Positions 1-7,354 are shown, numbered from the stretch's first letter. The stretch is 13,138 nucleotides of DNA from Candidatus Paracaedibacteraceae bacterium UBA6184 (GCA_002422845.1 DITM01000097.1:1562-14699), one strand, 5' to 3'. Program-made: numbers and translations. Notes: generated by a model from the sequence alone, not told the origin.

Positions 1-492
1 AAAAGGGCAACCTGCGGTTGCATCCGTTAAGTTATAGCTAGATTAATTTAATTTGGGTACAGGAACGAGGCGAGACATGTACTAAAGTGTACATTAGCGA
101 CCGAGTGACGCATACCCAGATTATAAGAATTCAGCTATAGATCCGATGTGGTCAGACACATTTTTCAAACAACAATCTGCCTATATCTAGAAATCTTCAA
201 TTTTATCAAAACATTGGATGCGGCGTCACGGTGCTGATTGGCGCTCAAAGTGCTCTTGAGTTCCATAAACGTAGGGACTGCTTCTTTGAATATGTGTTGA
301 AATATGGAGGGGCGAAGTTATCGGAGGCAGCCGCAGGTTGTGGAAATAGATCCAAAATTTCACTGAAGTAGAAAGAAAATATAAATCTTTCAGAACTTTC
401 CTGTTAAGATTGTCTATATATTCGTTTAGAAAAATCTGGACATATGATATATATATGGGCATCCTATTAATTAAAGAATTCAGAGTCACGTT
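1..492. other. Gene-free region upstream of ftsE
   Basis: No convincing gene is present. A small perfect hairpin, GCAACC-TGC-GGTTGC, sits at 7-21 and is followed on the minus strand by CCTTTT, so it could be a leftward terminator. The 33-139 palindrome comes next. From 141 to 371 a plus frame stays open for 76 codons but has no ATG. On the minus strand, short frames over 160-330 also look protein-like but end quickly, so this could be decayed coding DNA. Bases 380-490 are very AT-rich and probably hold the ftsE promoter; a TATGAT hexamer lies at 443-448 without a good -35 partner. Confidence 0.4.
33..139. repeat. Long imperfect palindrome (dispersed-repeat-like element)
   Basis: Three pairs of matching arms share one centre near base 86. 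The outer arms are TATAGCT (33-39) and AGCTATA (133-139), the middle arms TGGGTA (54-59) and TACCCA (113-118), and the inner arms ATGTAC (77-82) and GTACAT (89-94). Sequence between the arms is partly complementary (for example TTTAATT against the complement of AGATTATAA). The whole 107-base unit could fold as one long hairpin. It codes for nothing I recognise. Its size and symmetry resemble the palindromic repeats scattered through Rickettsiales genomes, but I cannot assign a family, and copy number cannot be judged from one window. Confidence 0.5.
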
Positions 493-1275
493 GTGCAAAA
501 AAAACCGTTAGTTATTTTTGATCGAGTATCACTCTCATATAAAACAGATGAAGATGTGTTTTGGGATTTAAACTTAAAGTTTAACTCGGGCACATTTTAT
601 TTTTTAACTGGATCCAGTGGTTCGGGTAAAACATCCTTGCTTAAGCTTATCTATATGGATGTTATGCCGACTCAAGGTAATGTTTCTGTCCTTGGCCAGG
701 ATTCGCTAAGTATATCGCAACGGCAGATTCCATATTTGCGTCAAAAGATAGGTATGGTGTTTCAAGATTGTTATATGTTGAATCATTTAACGTTGATTGA
801 GAATGTTGCGTTGCCGTTGCGCATTCGTGGATTAAATCGATCGCAAGCCTTATACAATGCCAGTGAAATGCTCAGCTGGGTGGGGTTGGCTCGGTATATC
901 AATCATTATCCAGATGTATTGTCGGGCGGGCAAAAACAACGTGCTGCGATTGCGCGGGCAGTGATTAATCGTCCGATGTTTCTGTTGGCAGATGAGCCTA
1001 CGGGAAACGTGGATAAAGAAAATGCTATTCGCATTCTTCACTTGTTTGAAGAGTTACATAAACGGGGTACTACTGTAATTTTTGCAACCCATGATCGAGG
1101 GTTAGCGGCATCGTATCCGTACCCAGAATTGTTAATTAAAGATAAAAAAATTCAGCTGAATGATAAGGCAAGTAAGCGATATTCTGGTGGGGTTTCTCCG
1201 AGTGTAAGTCCGCAACCTTCAACGCCCATATCACGGAACATTATTATTGGATCAGATGTGGAACATTTAAGATGA
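493..1275 (+). CDS. ftsE: Cell-division ABC transporter ATP-binding protein FtsE
   Basis: This 260-residue ATPase pairs with FtsX at the inner membrane, where FtsEX recruits and activates septal peptidoglycan hydrolases. All ABC motifs are intact: Walker A GSSGSGKT (40-47), Q-loop VFQD (Q91), signature LSGGQ (143-147), Walker B FLLADEP (163-169) and H-loop ATHD (H200). Residues from about 225 to 260 form a Ser/Pro-rich tail beyond the usual ATPase core. FtsE is normally around 220-235 residues, so the tail is an addition. The start is GTG at 493; an in-frame stop at 472-474 rules out a longer form, and the ribosome-binding site is weak (AGAG at 482-485). The gene overlaps ftsX by four bases (ATGA). 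The following FtsX gene decides between FtsE and a LolD-like paralogue. Confidence 0.9.
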   Translation: MQKKPLVIFDRVSLSYKTDEDVFWDLNLKFNSGTFYFLTGSSGSGKTSLLKLIYMDVMPTQGNVSVLGQDSLSISQRQIPYLRQKIGMVFQDCYMLNHLTLIENVALPLRIRGLNRSQALYNASEMLSWVGLARYINHYPDVLSGGQKQRAAIARAVINRPMFLLADEPTGNVDKENAIRILHLFEELHKRGTTVIFATHDRGLAASYPYPELLIKDKKIQLNDKASKRYSGGVSPSVSPQPSTPISRNIIIGSDVEHLR

Positions 1276-2138
1276 TGAAACAACGACGTTTTGATATTCC
1301 CTTTGGATCCGATGTCTGGATTAGTATTGTCCTGGGGTTGATGCTGTTTGTTACAAGTCTGTCATTGCTTGTAAGTGTGGGTGTTAATCGATATATCCAA
1401 GATTGGAATAGCGCGGTTCAAGCAACGTTTACACTTGAAATGCCACACAATTCAGGAACTCAATTGCCGGATGTTATCCATATGTTGAAACATCAATCTG
1501 AAATTGAAGTGATAGAAATTCTTGAAAAAAGCTATGTTCAAAAAATGATGTTTCAAATGGGGTTGTCATCAACAGATGCACCTATTTTGATTGATTTTGT
1601 GATATCAAAAGATAAAGTTTCAACGTTTGATGCCGATAAATTATTGGATGGATTGCAAAAGATTATTCCCCATACAGAGCTGATTAAGCCTGTATTGACT
1701 TCTCCAGAAGCATTAGCCATGGGTAAGATGGTTGAAATAGTTTCGTTAAGCTTTGGGATGATTATGATTTGTGCAATGTGCGCAATTATAGCGTTTATAA
1801 TGTATGCAGAAGTTCAAACTCATAAACGTACTATCGAATTGTTTAATTTGTTGGGAGCGCCTAATTATTTTGTTTCCAAAATTTTTCAGAAATATGCAGC
1901 TGTCATTTTAATAAAATCATTTGTGTTATCTTTAGCTTTAAATTTTTGCATATATATTGCTATTGGTGCGGTATGTATGGGAGATAGTTTGTATCTAAGG
2001 CAGGAATTGTCTTGGGTTACGTGGGGGTATGTTGTGCTGGGAATTCCAGCATTAATGATGGCTATTGTACAATTCATAGTTCCGATGACCGTTTTAAGTT
2101 GTTTAAAGAAAAAATATAATAATTCGGTGTGCTCATGA
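1272..2138 (+). CDS. ftsX: Cell-division membrane protein FtsX
   Basis: FtsX is the membrane partner of FtsE. The 288-residue protein has the expected four-helix plan: TM1 about 16-38, a periplasmic domain about 39-154 that would contact a peptidoglycan hydrolase activator, TM2 about 155-179, TM3 about 208-234 and TM4 about 250-274. The short cytoplasmic stretch between TM2 and TM3 has the conserved pattern HKRTIELFNLLGAP (184-197), matching the family's R-E-I-x-x-x-R-L-I-G-A region. The start codon overlaps the ftsE stop; a second ATG follows at 1275. The gene ends in an ATGA overlap with plsC, so the three genes are probably translationally coupled. Many alphaproteobacteria carry a DUF218 (YdcF-like) gene between ftsX and plsC; it is absent here. 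Confidence 0.88.
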   Translation: MMKQRRFDIPFGSDVWISIVLGLMLFVTSLSLLVSVGVNRYIQDWNSAVQATFTLEMPHNSGTQLPDVIHMLKHQSEIEVIEILEKSYVQKMMFQMGLSSTDAPILIDFVISKDKVSTFDADKLLDGLQKIIPHTELIKPVLTSPEALAMGKMVEIVSLSFGMIMICAMCAIIAFIMYAEVQTHKRTIELFNLLGAPNYFVSKIFQKYAAVILIKSFVLSLALNFCIYIAIGAVCMGDSLYLRQELSWVTWGYVVLGIPALMMAIVQFIVPMTVLSCLKKKYNNSVCS

Positions 2139-2860
2139 TAGTTATTCGATCTTTTTGTTTTCATGTGATCCTGTATACAGGAACCCTTCTGATGGGGGTG
2201 TTTCTGCTTCCGACGTTGATCATTAAGCGGCCTTTGTTTGTTCCTAGACTATTTGCAGGGTATACTCGGTTTTTATTGAAATATGTTGCTGGGTTGGGGG
2301 TTGAGATTGAAGGTTTGGAAAATATCCCAAAAGATAATACATTCTTGATTGTGTCCAATCATCAGTCTGCCTGGGAAACATTAGTGTTTTTTACAATTTT
2401 TAAAAATCCCGTTATGATTTTGAAGAAAGAGCTTTTAAGTGTTCCCTTATTTGGGTGGTTCTTAATTCGTACTGGGATGATTGCGATTGACCGCAAAAAT
2501 GCAGCGAGTTCGTTTAAAGCCTTGTTGCGTAATATAGATCAACGATTAAAAGACGAGCAGCGTCCTGTGTGTATTTTTCCAGAGGGTACTCGCAATCAAC
2601 CGGGTCAGCCGGGTGACTTCCAAAAGGGTATTTATTTAATTCATAAGCATACAAAAGCCCCTATCTTATGTGTGGCGCATAATGCGGGATTATATTGGAG
2701 GCCTCATAAATTCTTCATCCAGCCAGGTAAGGCGAAAGTGTTTATCTATCCAGTATTACCTGCGGTATTTGACGATGATATCCTGAAAACAATAGTGCCT
2801 GGAATGATACAGTCAAAAGCAAAAGAACTTGCAAAAATCGGAGATAAAAAACATGAATAA
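2135..2860 (+). CDS. plsC: 1-acyl-sn-glycerol-3-phosphate acyltransferase (PlsC)
   Basis: PlsC acylates lysophosphatidic acid to phosphatidic acid at the inner membrane, the precursor of all phospholipids. With the ATG at 2135 the protein has 241 residues. It starts with a hydrophobic helix (about 8-30) and carries the four acyltransferase blocks: NHQSAWE (75-81, catalytic H76, with Glu replacing Asp of HX4D, as is usual in alphaproteobacterial PlsC), GMIAIDR (114-120), FPEGTR (148-153) and APILCVAHNAG (175-185). A GTG at 2129 is an alternative start, but the ATG forms the ATGA overlap with the ftsX stop and is preferred. The last bases overlap the aldolase gene by eight bases. Placing plsC with ftsEX couples membrane synthesis to division. 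Confidence 0.9.
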   Translation: MIVIRSFCFHVILYTGTLLMGVFLLPTLIIKRPLFVPRLFAGYTRFLLKYVAGLGVEIEGLENIPKDNTFLIVSNHQSAWETLVFFTIFKNPVMILKKELLSVPLFGWFLIRTGMIAIDRKNAASSFKALLRNIDQRLKDEQRPVCIFPEGTRNQPGQPGDFQKGIYLIHKHTKAPILCVAHNAGLYWRPHKFFIQPGKAKVFIYPVLPAVFDDDILKTIVPGMIQSKAKELAKIGDKKHE

Positions 2861-3857
2861 GAATATATTAACAGCTACGATTAGCGCTATTTTATCCAAA
2901 GGAAAAGGTATTCTTGCAGCTGATGAGACGCCATCGAATATCGGTAAAAAATTTGAAGTTTTGCATATTGAAAATTCGGCTGAAAATCGCCGTCGATATC
3001 GCGAAATGCTATTTACTGCGCCCGGGATTGAGGCTTATATTTCTGGTGTGATTATGCAAGATGAAACAATTAACCAGTTGAATAGTCAGGGAAAAGAGTT
3101 TTCTGCGGCGTTGAAAGAAAAAGGCGTTTTATCTGGTATTAAAGTAGATCTAGGCGTTGCCCCCTTTAATGCTGATTCGATAGAGACGATCACTCAGGGA
3201 CTTGAAGGCTTGGGAGAGCGTTTGGATCAATACAAAAAACATCATGCAACGTTTGCAAAATGGCGAGCAGTTATTCATATAGATTCATTGCAAGGAAAGC
3301 CCACGATAGAGGCTATTCGTGCAAATGTGGAAGCATTGGCTGAATACGCATTAATATGTCAGCAGCACGATATTGTGCCTATTGTTGAACCTGAAGTTTT
3401 GATGGATGGCACGCAGACCATCGATGTTTCAAATCAAGTAACCCGTGATGTGTTGAAGGCTTTGTTTGATGCATTAAATCAGAAGGGTGTATTTTTAGAC
3501 GGCATATTGTTAAAGCCCAATATGGTGATTGCTGGACTGATGTGCCCTGAGCAAGCGGCTGCAGAAATTGTGGCGCAAAAGACATTGGAATGTTTTAAGG
3601 ATACTGTTCCCGCTGAGATTCCTGGAGTTGTTTTTCTGTCGGGTGGGCAACGAGATGATTTTGCCATTAAACATTTGGCGCTGATGAATCAGACAGTTGA
3701 TTTGCCTTGGGTTTTGACTTTTTCATATGGACGAGCATTGCAGCGAAAGGCTCTTACAACGTGGAAAGGTCAAGATGCAACTGTTGCGGCAGCGCAGAAA
3801 GCCTTCATTGAGCAGGCGCGTCTAAATTCGTTGGCGACGTTGGGACAATTGGCTTAA
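2853..3857 (+). CDS. Class I fructose-bisphosphate aldolase
   Basis: This enzyme cleaves fructose 1,6-bisphosphate to dihydroxyacetone phosphate and glyceraldehyde 3-phosphate (glycolysis/gluconeogenesis, cytosol) through a Schiff-base lysine. The 334-residue protein is of the eukaryote-like class I type: GILAADE (19-25, D23), SGIKVD (94-99, K97), AKWRAV (135-140, K136), EPEVL (179-183), LLKPNMV (219-225, Schiff-base K221), FLSGGQ (261-266) and SYGRAL (291-296). The start chosen is ATG 2853, because GGAG at 2840-2843 lies nine bases upstream and the family begins just before this point; an upstream in-frame ATG at 2829 would add eight residues inside plsC. The gene overlaps plsC by eight bases, so it is the last gene of the ftsE-ftsX-plsC operon. 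No zinc-type (class II) motif is present. Confidence 0.93.
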   Translation: MNKNILTATISAILSKGKGILAADETPSNIGKKFEVLHIENSAENRRRYREMLFTAPGIEAYISGVIMQDETINQLNSQGKEFSAALKEKGVLSGIKVDLGVAPFNADSIETITQGLEGLGERLDQYKKHHATFAKWRAVIHIDSLQGKPTIEAIRANVEALAEYALICQQHDIVPIVEPEVLMDGTQTIDVSNQVTRDVLKALFDALNQKGVFLDGILLKPNMVIAGLMCPEQAAAEIVAQKTLECFKDTVPAEIPGVVFLSGGQRDDFAIKHLALMNQTVDLPWVLTFSYGRALQRKALTTWKGQDATVAAAQKAFIEQARLNSLATLGQLA

Positions 3858-3858
3858 G

Positions 3859-3919
3859 CTTAAGTGAATATTTTCCTGTTGAAGTGATATTCATCCCCCA
3901 TCGCCTTTGCGAACTTAAG
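3859..3919 (+). other. Nested inverted repeats after the aldolase gene
   Basis: CTTAAG (3859-3864) is matched by CTTAAG (3914-3919), and inside it TGAATAT (3865-3871) is matched by ATATTCA (3887-3893). The second pair gives a seven-base stem with a 15-base loop. There is no T-run after either stem, so this is not a classic intrinsic terminator. It may be an mRNA 3' structure for the ftsE-fba operon. Confidence 0.35.
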
Positions 3920-3965
3920 GTTATTATTCTATAAAATAGTTAATAAACCCTTCATGCTAGTTTTT

Positions 3966-3971
3966 TATAAT
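3966..3971 (+). promoter_or_regulatory. Candidate -10 hexamer TATAAT
   Basis: A perfect TATAAT lies about 100 bases before the secreted-protein gene at 4074. No good -35 is found 16-18 bases upstream, so it is only a candidate. If it is used, the CtrA-type site at 4007-4021 would lie downstream of the start point and would be expected to repress. Confidence 0.25.
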
Positions 3972-4006
3972 AATGAGAATGTTTTAGTTTTTATCGCGTA
4001 ACAAAC

Positions 4007-4021
4007 TTAACCCTTTTTTAA
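4007..4021. promoter_or_regulatory. CtrA-type site TTAA-N7-TTAA
   Basis: The sequence is TTAA CCCTTTT TTAA, an exact match to the full CtrA binding pattern. It is centred 60 bases before the ATG of the secreted-protein gene at 4074. A weak -10-like stretch (TAGATC 4031-4036 or CCTAAT 4036-4041) follows at a distance that would allow activation. The pattern is seen directly; CtrA binding is inferred. Confidence 0.6.
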
Positions 4022-4073
4022 CAATTTCGTTAGATCCTAATTGAGGAAATAAACAATAATCAGGAATAAATCC

Positions 4074-4649
4074 ATGTTAAAAAAACTACTTCTGACGGCG
4101 GCATTGTTATCATCAACTTATGGCGGACTCGAGTATTTCGACCCCGATTTTTCACAGTTAGCAGGCCGTTCAGATGACGTAGTCATTAATGAACGTGGTG
4201 TTGTTATTAATCCTGAGGAGTCAAAACCTTCTGTGTTACGTCGTCTAACTAAAGCTGAAATATCAGAAGTTTTAAGTTCGAATGATTTTAATGTATTTTG
4301 TGAGTCTGAGTTAGATTGCATTCGCGATATCTGGAATGTTAGACTAATTTATATAATATTAATAGGAGACTGTACCCCTGGAAATGGCTATAGTAAAGAG
4401 CAAGATGCTGCGTTTTTATCTCATTTATTTTGGAGCCGTGTTGAATTGTTGGAACAGCTGGTACAAGTAATGCTATTATCTCCACAAATAATAACTGATG
4501 ACCCCGCCGGGACTCTTAAGCAACAGCAAGAAAAACTAACTGCATTTTCTAAAAGGTATGATCATACTGATATAACTCCGTTTATTAAAGGACATTGGGA
4601 GGATGCAAATCAATTAATGGATGAGTTTAAAGCAATACATAATGAATAA
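4074..4649 (+). CDS. Small secreted protein of unknown family
   Basis: I do not recognise this 191-residue protein. Residues 1-17 form a typical signal peptide (two lysines, then a hydrophobic Leu/Ala stretch, then small residues STYGG), so the protein is probably exported to the periplasm or beyond. The mature part is acidic and mostly helical in character, with three cysteines (C76, C82, C100) that could form a disulphide. There is a short hydrophobic patch, LIYIILIG (91-98), and a helical segment with LLEQLVQVMLL (125-135). The ATG at 4074 has AGGA at 4062-4065, eight bases upstream. It is a single-gene unit with its own CtrA-type site and ends in a strong terminator shared with the opposite gene. 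The function is unknown. Confidence 0.7.
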   Translation: MLKKLLLTAALLSSTYGGLEYFDPDFSQLAGRSDDVVINERGVVINPEESKPSVLRRLTKAEISEVLSSNDFNVFCESELDCIRDIWNVRLIYIILIGDCTPGNGYSKEQDAAFLSHLFWSRVELLEQLVQVMLLSPQIITDDPAGTLKQQQEKLTAFSKRYDHTDITPFIKGHWEDANQLMDEFKAIHNE

Positions 4650-4660
4650 TCTCTCTGCAA

Positions 4661-4697
4661 TACCATCAAAATCAATAAGCTTGATATGTTGATGGTA
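4661..4697. other. Hairpin before the shared terminator
   Basis: TACCATCAA (4661-4669) and TTGATGGTA (4689-4697) are perfect complements. A further inner pair, ATCAA (4671-4675) and TTGAT (4681-4685), continues the stem after small unpaired bases. It is not followed by a T-run, so it more likely stabilises the mRNA end than terminates by itself. Confidence 0.5.
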
Positions 4698-4699
4698 AT

Positions 4700-4730
4700 A
4701 AAAAAAGGGGGAGGCTATTCCCCTTTTTTT
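4700..4730. terminator. Bidirectional intrinsic terminator between convergent genes
   Basis: AAAAAAAGGGG (4700-4710) pairs perfectly with CCCCTTTTTTT (4720-4730) around a nine-base loop. The A-run and T-run flank the G/C stem, so it can end transcription from both sides: the secreted-protein gene ending at 4649 (plus) and the frameshifted gene ending at 4744 (minus). Confidence 0.9.
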
Positions 4731-4743
4731 GAGCATTATGATT

Positions 4744-5294
4744 TCATTCGCGTATAGCAAAGCCACAAAACTTAGGATATTTAGTTGTTGATCCTGGAAC
4801 TGAGAACTCTTGATACTCGATACGAATATTTAAAGCACTATTTTGTTCGGGATCAGATAATATTGTTTGTAAAATAGCATAATTTCTTTCTGCATATTCT
4901 TTTACCGCCTTCTTTATATCATTACCACTCTCACAAGATCGTATATATGCCGCATAACGTTCAAGAAAACTTCTGGCTTCACTAATTTTAATTGCCATTG
5001 ACCGAGCCCAACAGGATCTTGGATTTTTGTTACATCAATACATAAGGCTTGATTAGATTGCAACTCACGTAAAAAATTAATGTGAAAGTTATTAACTTTA
5101 CTGAATTCATCCTGCCCCTCTTGTTTTGTTTGGTCGATTTTTTTGTATGTTTCTTCCATCTTATAATTTGTTTCTTCGCGTACCCCATCATTACGAGCTT
5201 GCAGAGGTGTCGGAACTTTCCCTGCACCAAACACTGCTTCCAAAGTTAGTAAATTACTCAACACGACACATGTTAATGATAGTTTTGCTTTCAT
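4744..5294 (-). pseudogene. Small secreted protein of unknown family, split by a one-base frameshift
   Basis: Two overlapping minus frames appear to be one gene. The first starts at ATG 5294 (GGAG six bases upstream; an ATG at 5306 precedes that site and is not preferred), encodes a signal peptide (MKAKLSL to about residue 23, VFG-AG) and a charged helical part, and runs to a stop at 4914-4916. From about 4990 the sense passes to the -1 frame, ending at 4744 with ...GFAIRE. The second frame has no ribosome-binding site before its ATG at 4998. The switch must lie between 4917 and 5034. Adding one A to the A4 run (T4 at 4986-4989 on the plus strand) would give ...GQWQLK-ISEARSFLERY... and a 183-residue product. 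It may be a real mutation, a sequencing error or -1 slippage. The restored protein has four cysteines, one of them in the signal peptide. The family is unknown. Confidence 0.7.
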
Positions 5295-5371
5295 TACAAT
5301 CTCCATGGTTAATTCACATCACACCTACGAGGCTACTTATTTAGGCGGCACATTTTTCGCAGGATTTTCAA

Positions 5372-5387
5372 ATAAAGATATCTTTAT
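5372..5387. promoter_or_regulatory. Perfect 16-base palindrome
   Basis: ATAAAGATATCTTTAT equals its own reverse complement. TCAA (5368-5371) and TTGA (5389-5392) extend the symmetry with one bulged base. It lies in the divergent promoter region between the frameshifted secreted gene (minus) and typA (plus), about 80 bases from the former start. It could be an operator for a dimeric regulator or a 5'-leader hairpin. No regulator can be named. Confidence 0.4.
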
Positions 5388-5399
5388 ATTGAGCTGAAC

Positions 5400-5405
5400 A
5401 CTATA
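5400..5405 (-). promoter_or_regulatory. Candidate -10 (TATAGT) next to a CtrA-type site
   Basis: Read on the minus strand, TATAGT begins five bases after the second TTAA of the 5411-5425 site. The CtrA-type box would then cover roughly the -35 region, the usual arrangement for CtrA-activated promoters. This would give a leader of about 100 bases before ATG 5294 that contains the 5372-5387 palindrome. Confidence 0.35.
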
Positions 5406-5410
5406 GATCA

Positions 5411-5425
5411 TTAACCATATATTAA
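5411..5425. promoter_or_regulatory. CtrA-type site TTAA-N7-TTAA
   Basis: TTAA CCATATA TTAA matches the full pattern and contains the classic extended half-site TTAACCAT. It is 117-131 bases upstream of the minus-strand secreted gene (ATG 5294) and 104-118 bases before typA. Because of the neighbouring -10 candidate on the minus strand, control of the secreted gene is the likelier role. Confidence 0.6.
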
Positions 5426-5528
5426 TAATAATTACCTACTATCATAGTGCTTTAAAAAAATGTCAAATTCTGATATAAGATAGGCTGATAAAATTAACCC
5501 TTATACAAAAAGACACTAAAGGAAAATT

Positions 5529-7349
5529 ATGCAAGATATTCGTAATATTGCCATTATTGCTCACGTTGACCATGGCAAAACAACACTCGTAGACGCGTTA
5601 TTAGGACAAAGCGGACAGTTCCGTGAAAATGAAAAAGTTACTGAACGCGCGATGGATTCAAATGATTTAGAAAAAGAACGTGGTATTACGATTCTTGCTA
5701 AATGTACATCGATTGATTGGGAAGGGCATCGTATCAATATCGTTGATACTCCCGGACACGCGGATTTCGGTGGCGAAGTTGAACGTATTTTAGGTATGGT
5801 TGACGGTGCGATCGTTTTGGTTGACGCGGCTGAAGGCCCATTGCCACAAACAAAATTCGTTCTATCCAAGGCATTAAAATTAGGGTTAAAACCCATTGTT
5901 GTAATCAACAAGATCGACCGTCATGATGCGCGTGCAGATGAGGTGTTAGATGAAGTTTTCGACTTGTTCTTGGCTTTAGATGCGACACCCGAACAGTTAG
6001 ATTTTCCAATTCTATACGCATCTGGTCGCAGTGGTTGGGCGGATGAAGAATTAGAAGGTGCGCGTAAAGATTTAAATCCAATGTTTAAAAGCATTGTGAG
6101 TCGCGTTCCCGTGGCACAAGGCAATAAAGACGAACCTTTCAAAATGGTTGTAACTATTTTGGAACACGATCCTTATGTGGGTCGTTTATTAACAGGGCGC
6201 ATTCATTCAGGTGTTGCAAAGTTAAATATGTCTATTAAAGCTTTAAACTTAGAAGGTCAGCTGGTTGAAGCGGGTCGAATTTCAAAGATTTTTGCATTCC
6301 GTGGCTTAAAGCGCGTTCCTGTTGAAGAAGTCGTTGCAGGTGACATTTGTATTATTGCGGGATTGTCTGAATCAACTGTGACACATACATTGTGCACACC
6401 AGAAAATGAAACTCCATTAAAAGCTCAGCCGATTGATCCACCAACTTTAAGCATGACGTTTTCGGTGAACAACTCACCGTTAGCCGGTCAAGAAGGTTCA
6501 AAGGTAACGTCACGTGTGATTGGTGATCGTTTGATGAAAGAAGGTCAAGGCAACATCGCTTTGCGCATTACTCAATCAGACGATAAAGACTCATTCGAAG
6601 TTGCAGGTCGTGGTGAATTGCAATTGGGTGTATTGATTGAAACTATGCGTCGTGAAGGCTTTGAATTATCCATTAGCCGCCCACGCGTTGTATATCGTAC
6701 AGATGATAAGGGTCAACGATTAGAGCCTATTGAAGAAGTAGTTGTAGACGTAGATCAAGAATTTTCGGGTACAGTTGTTGAAAAAATGAGCATTCGTAAG
6801 GGTGAAATGGTTGATATGCGCCCATCTGGTGGTGGTAAAGTTCGTATCATTTTTCACGTGCCTTCACGTGGGCTAATTGGTTACCATAGCGAATTCTTAA
6901 CGGATACACGTGGTACTGGTATGATGAACCGTTTGTTTAAAGGTTACGAACCTTTCAAAGGATCTGTCGAAGGACGTCGTAACGGTGTATTGATGTCAAA
7001 TGGTTTGGGTGAAGCAGTTGCATATGCATTGTTTGGCTTGGATGACCGTGGGCAAATGTTTGTTAACCCTGGCGACAAGGTATACGAAGGTATGATTATT
7101 GGGGAACATAACCGTGACAATGATTTGGATGTTAACGTCTTAAAAGGTAAGCAGCTGACTAACGTACGTGCTGCGGGTAAAGACGAAATGATTAAATTAA
7201 CGCCTCCACGTAAAATGACATTAGAAGATGCAATGGCGTATATTCAAGATGACGAATTGTTAGAGGTAACACCAAAATCAATTCGCTTGCGTAAACTTCA
7301 TTTGGATCCAAATGAACGCAAACGTGCGGGTCGTCAAAAAGAAGGTTAA
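5529..7349 (+). CDS. typA: Ribosome-associated GTPase TypA/BipA
   Basis: TypA/BipA is a translational GTPase of the EF-G superfamily that binds the 70S ribosome and supports ribosome assembly and stress or low-temperature growth. The 606 residues match the usual family length. G-domain motifs are complete: G1 AHVDHGKTT (11-19), G2 RGITI (51-55), G3 DTPGH (73-77) and G4 NKID (127-130). The later EF-G-like domain III/V region ([18 protein letters not shown]) and the TypA-specific C-terminal part ([36 protein letters not shown]) follow. ATG 5529 has AAGGA at 5519-5523. Codon use leans to CGT, GGT and GAA more than in neighbours, which fits high expression. It is the first gene of a group with the two AmpG-like genes five bases downstream. 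Confidence 0.97.
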   Translation: MQDIRNIAIIAHVDHGKTTLVDALLGQSGQFRENEKVTERAMDSNDLEKERGITILAKCTSIDWEGHRINIVDTPGHADFGGEVERILGMVDGAIVLVDAAEGPLPQTKFVLSKALKLGLKPIVVINKIDRHDARADEVLDEVFDLFLALDATPEQLDFPILYASGRSGWADEELEGARKDLNPMFKSIVSRVPVAQGNKDEPFKMVVTILEHDPYVGRLLTGRIHSGVAKLNMSIKALNLEGQLVEAGRISKIFAFRGLKRVPVEEVVAGDICIIAGLSESTVTHTLCTPENETPLKAQPIDPPTLSMTFSVNNSPLAGQEGSKVTSRVIGDRLMKEGQGNIALRITQSDDKDSFEVAGRGELQLGVLIETMRREGFELSISRPRVVYRTDDKGQRLEPIEEVVVDVDQEFSGTVVEKMSIRKGEMVDMRPSGGGKVRIIFHVPSRGLIGYHSEFLTDTRGTGMMNRLFKGYEPFKGSVEGRRNGVLMSNGLGEAVAYALFGLDDRGQMFVNPGDKVYEGMIIGEHNRDNDLDVNVLKGKQLTNVRAAGKDEMIKLTPPRKMTLEDAMAYIQDDELLEVTPKSIRLRKLHLDPNERKRAGRQKEG

Positions 7350-7354
7350 GTTGG

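Noticed and set aside
226..498. A 90-codon open frame on the minus strand before ftsE
   Set aside because: It overlaps the ftsE start, has no recognisable ribosome-binding site or family resemblance, and is rich in Ile/Tyr/Phe as expected from AT-rich non-coding DNA.
2829..2852. A longer N-terminus for the aldolase
   Set aside because: ATG 2853 has a GGAG site nine bases upstream and fits the family start; the extra eight residues are plsC sequence in another frame.
4744..4998. A separate 84-residue gene in the second frame of the frameshifted locus
   Set aside because: Its ATG has no ribosome-binding site and lies inside the preceding frame; the sense continues from that frame after one added base, so one broken gene explains both.
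5874..5897. TTAA-N8-TTAA inside typA as a further CtrA site
   Set aside because: The spacer is eight rather than seven bases and the site lies within a coding region; the AT-rich Leu-Lys codons explain it.
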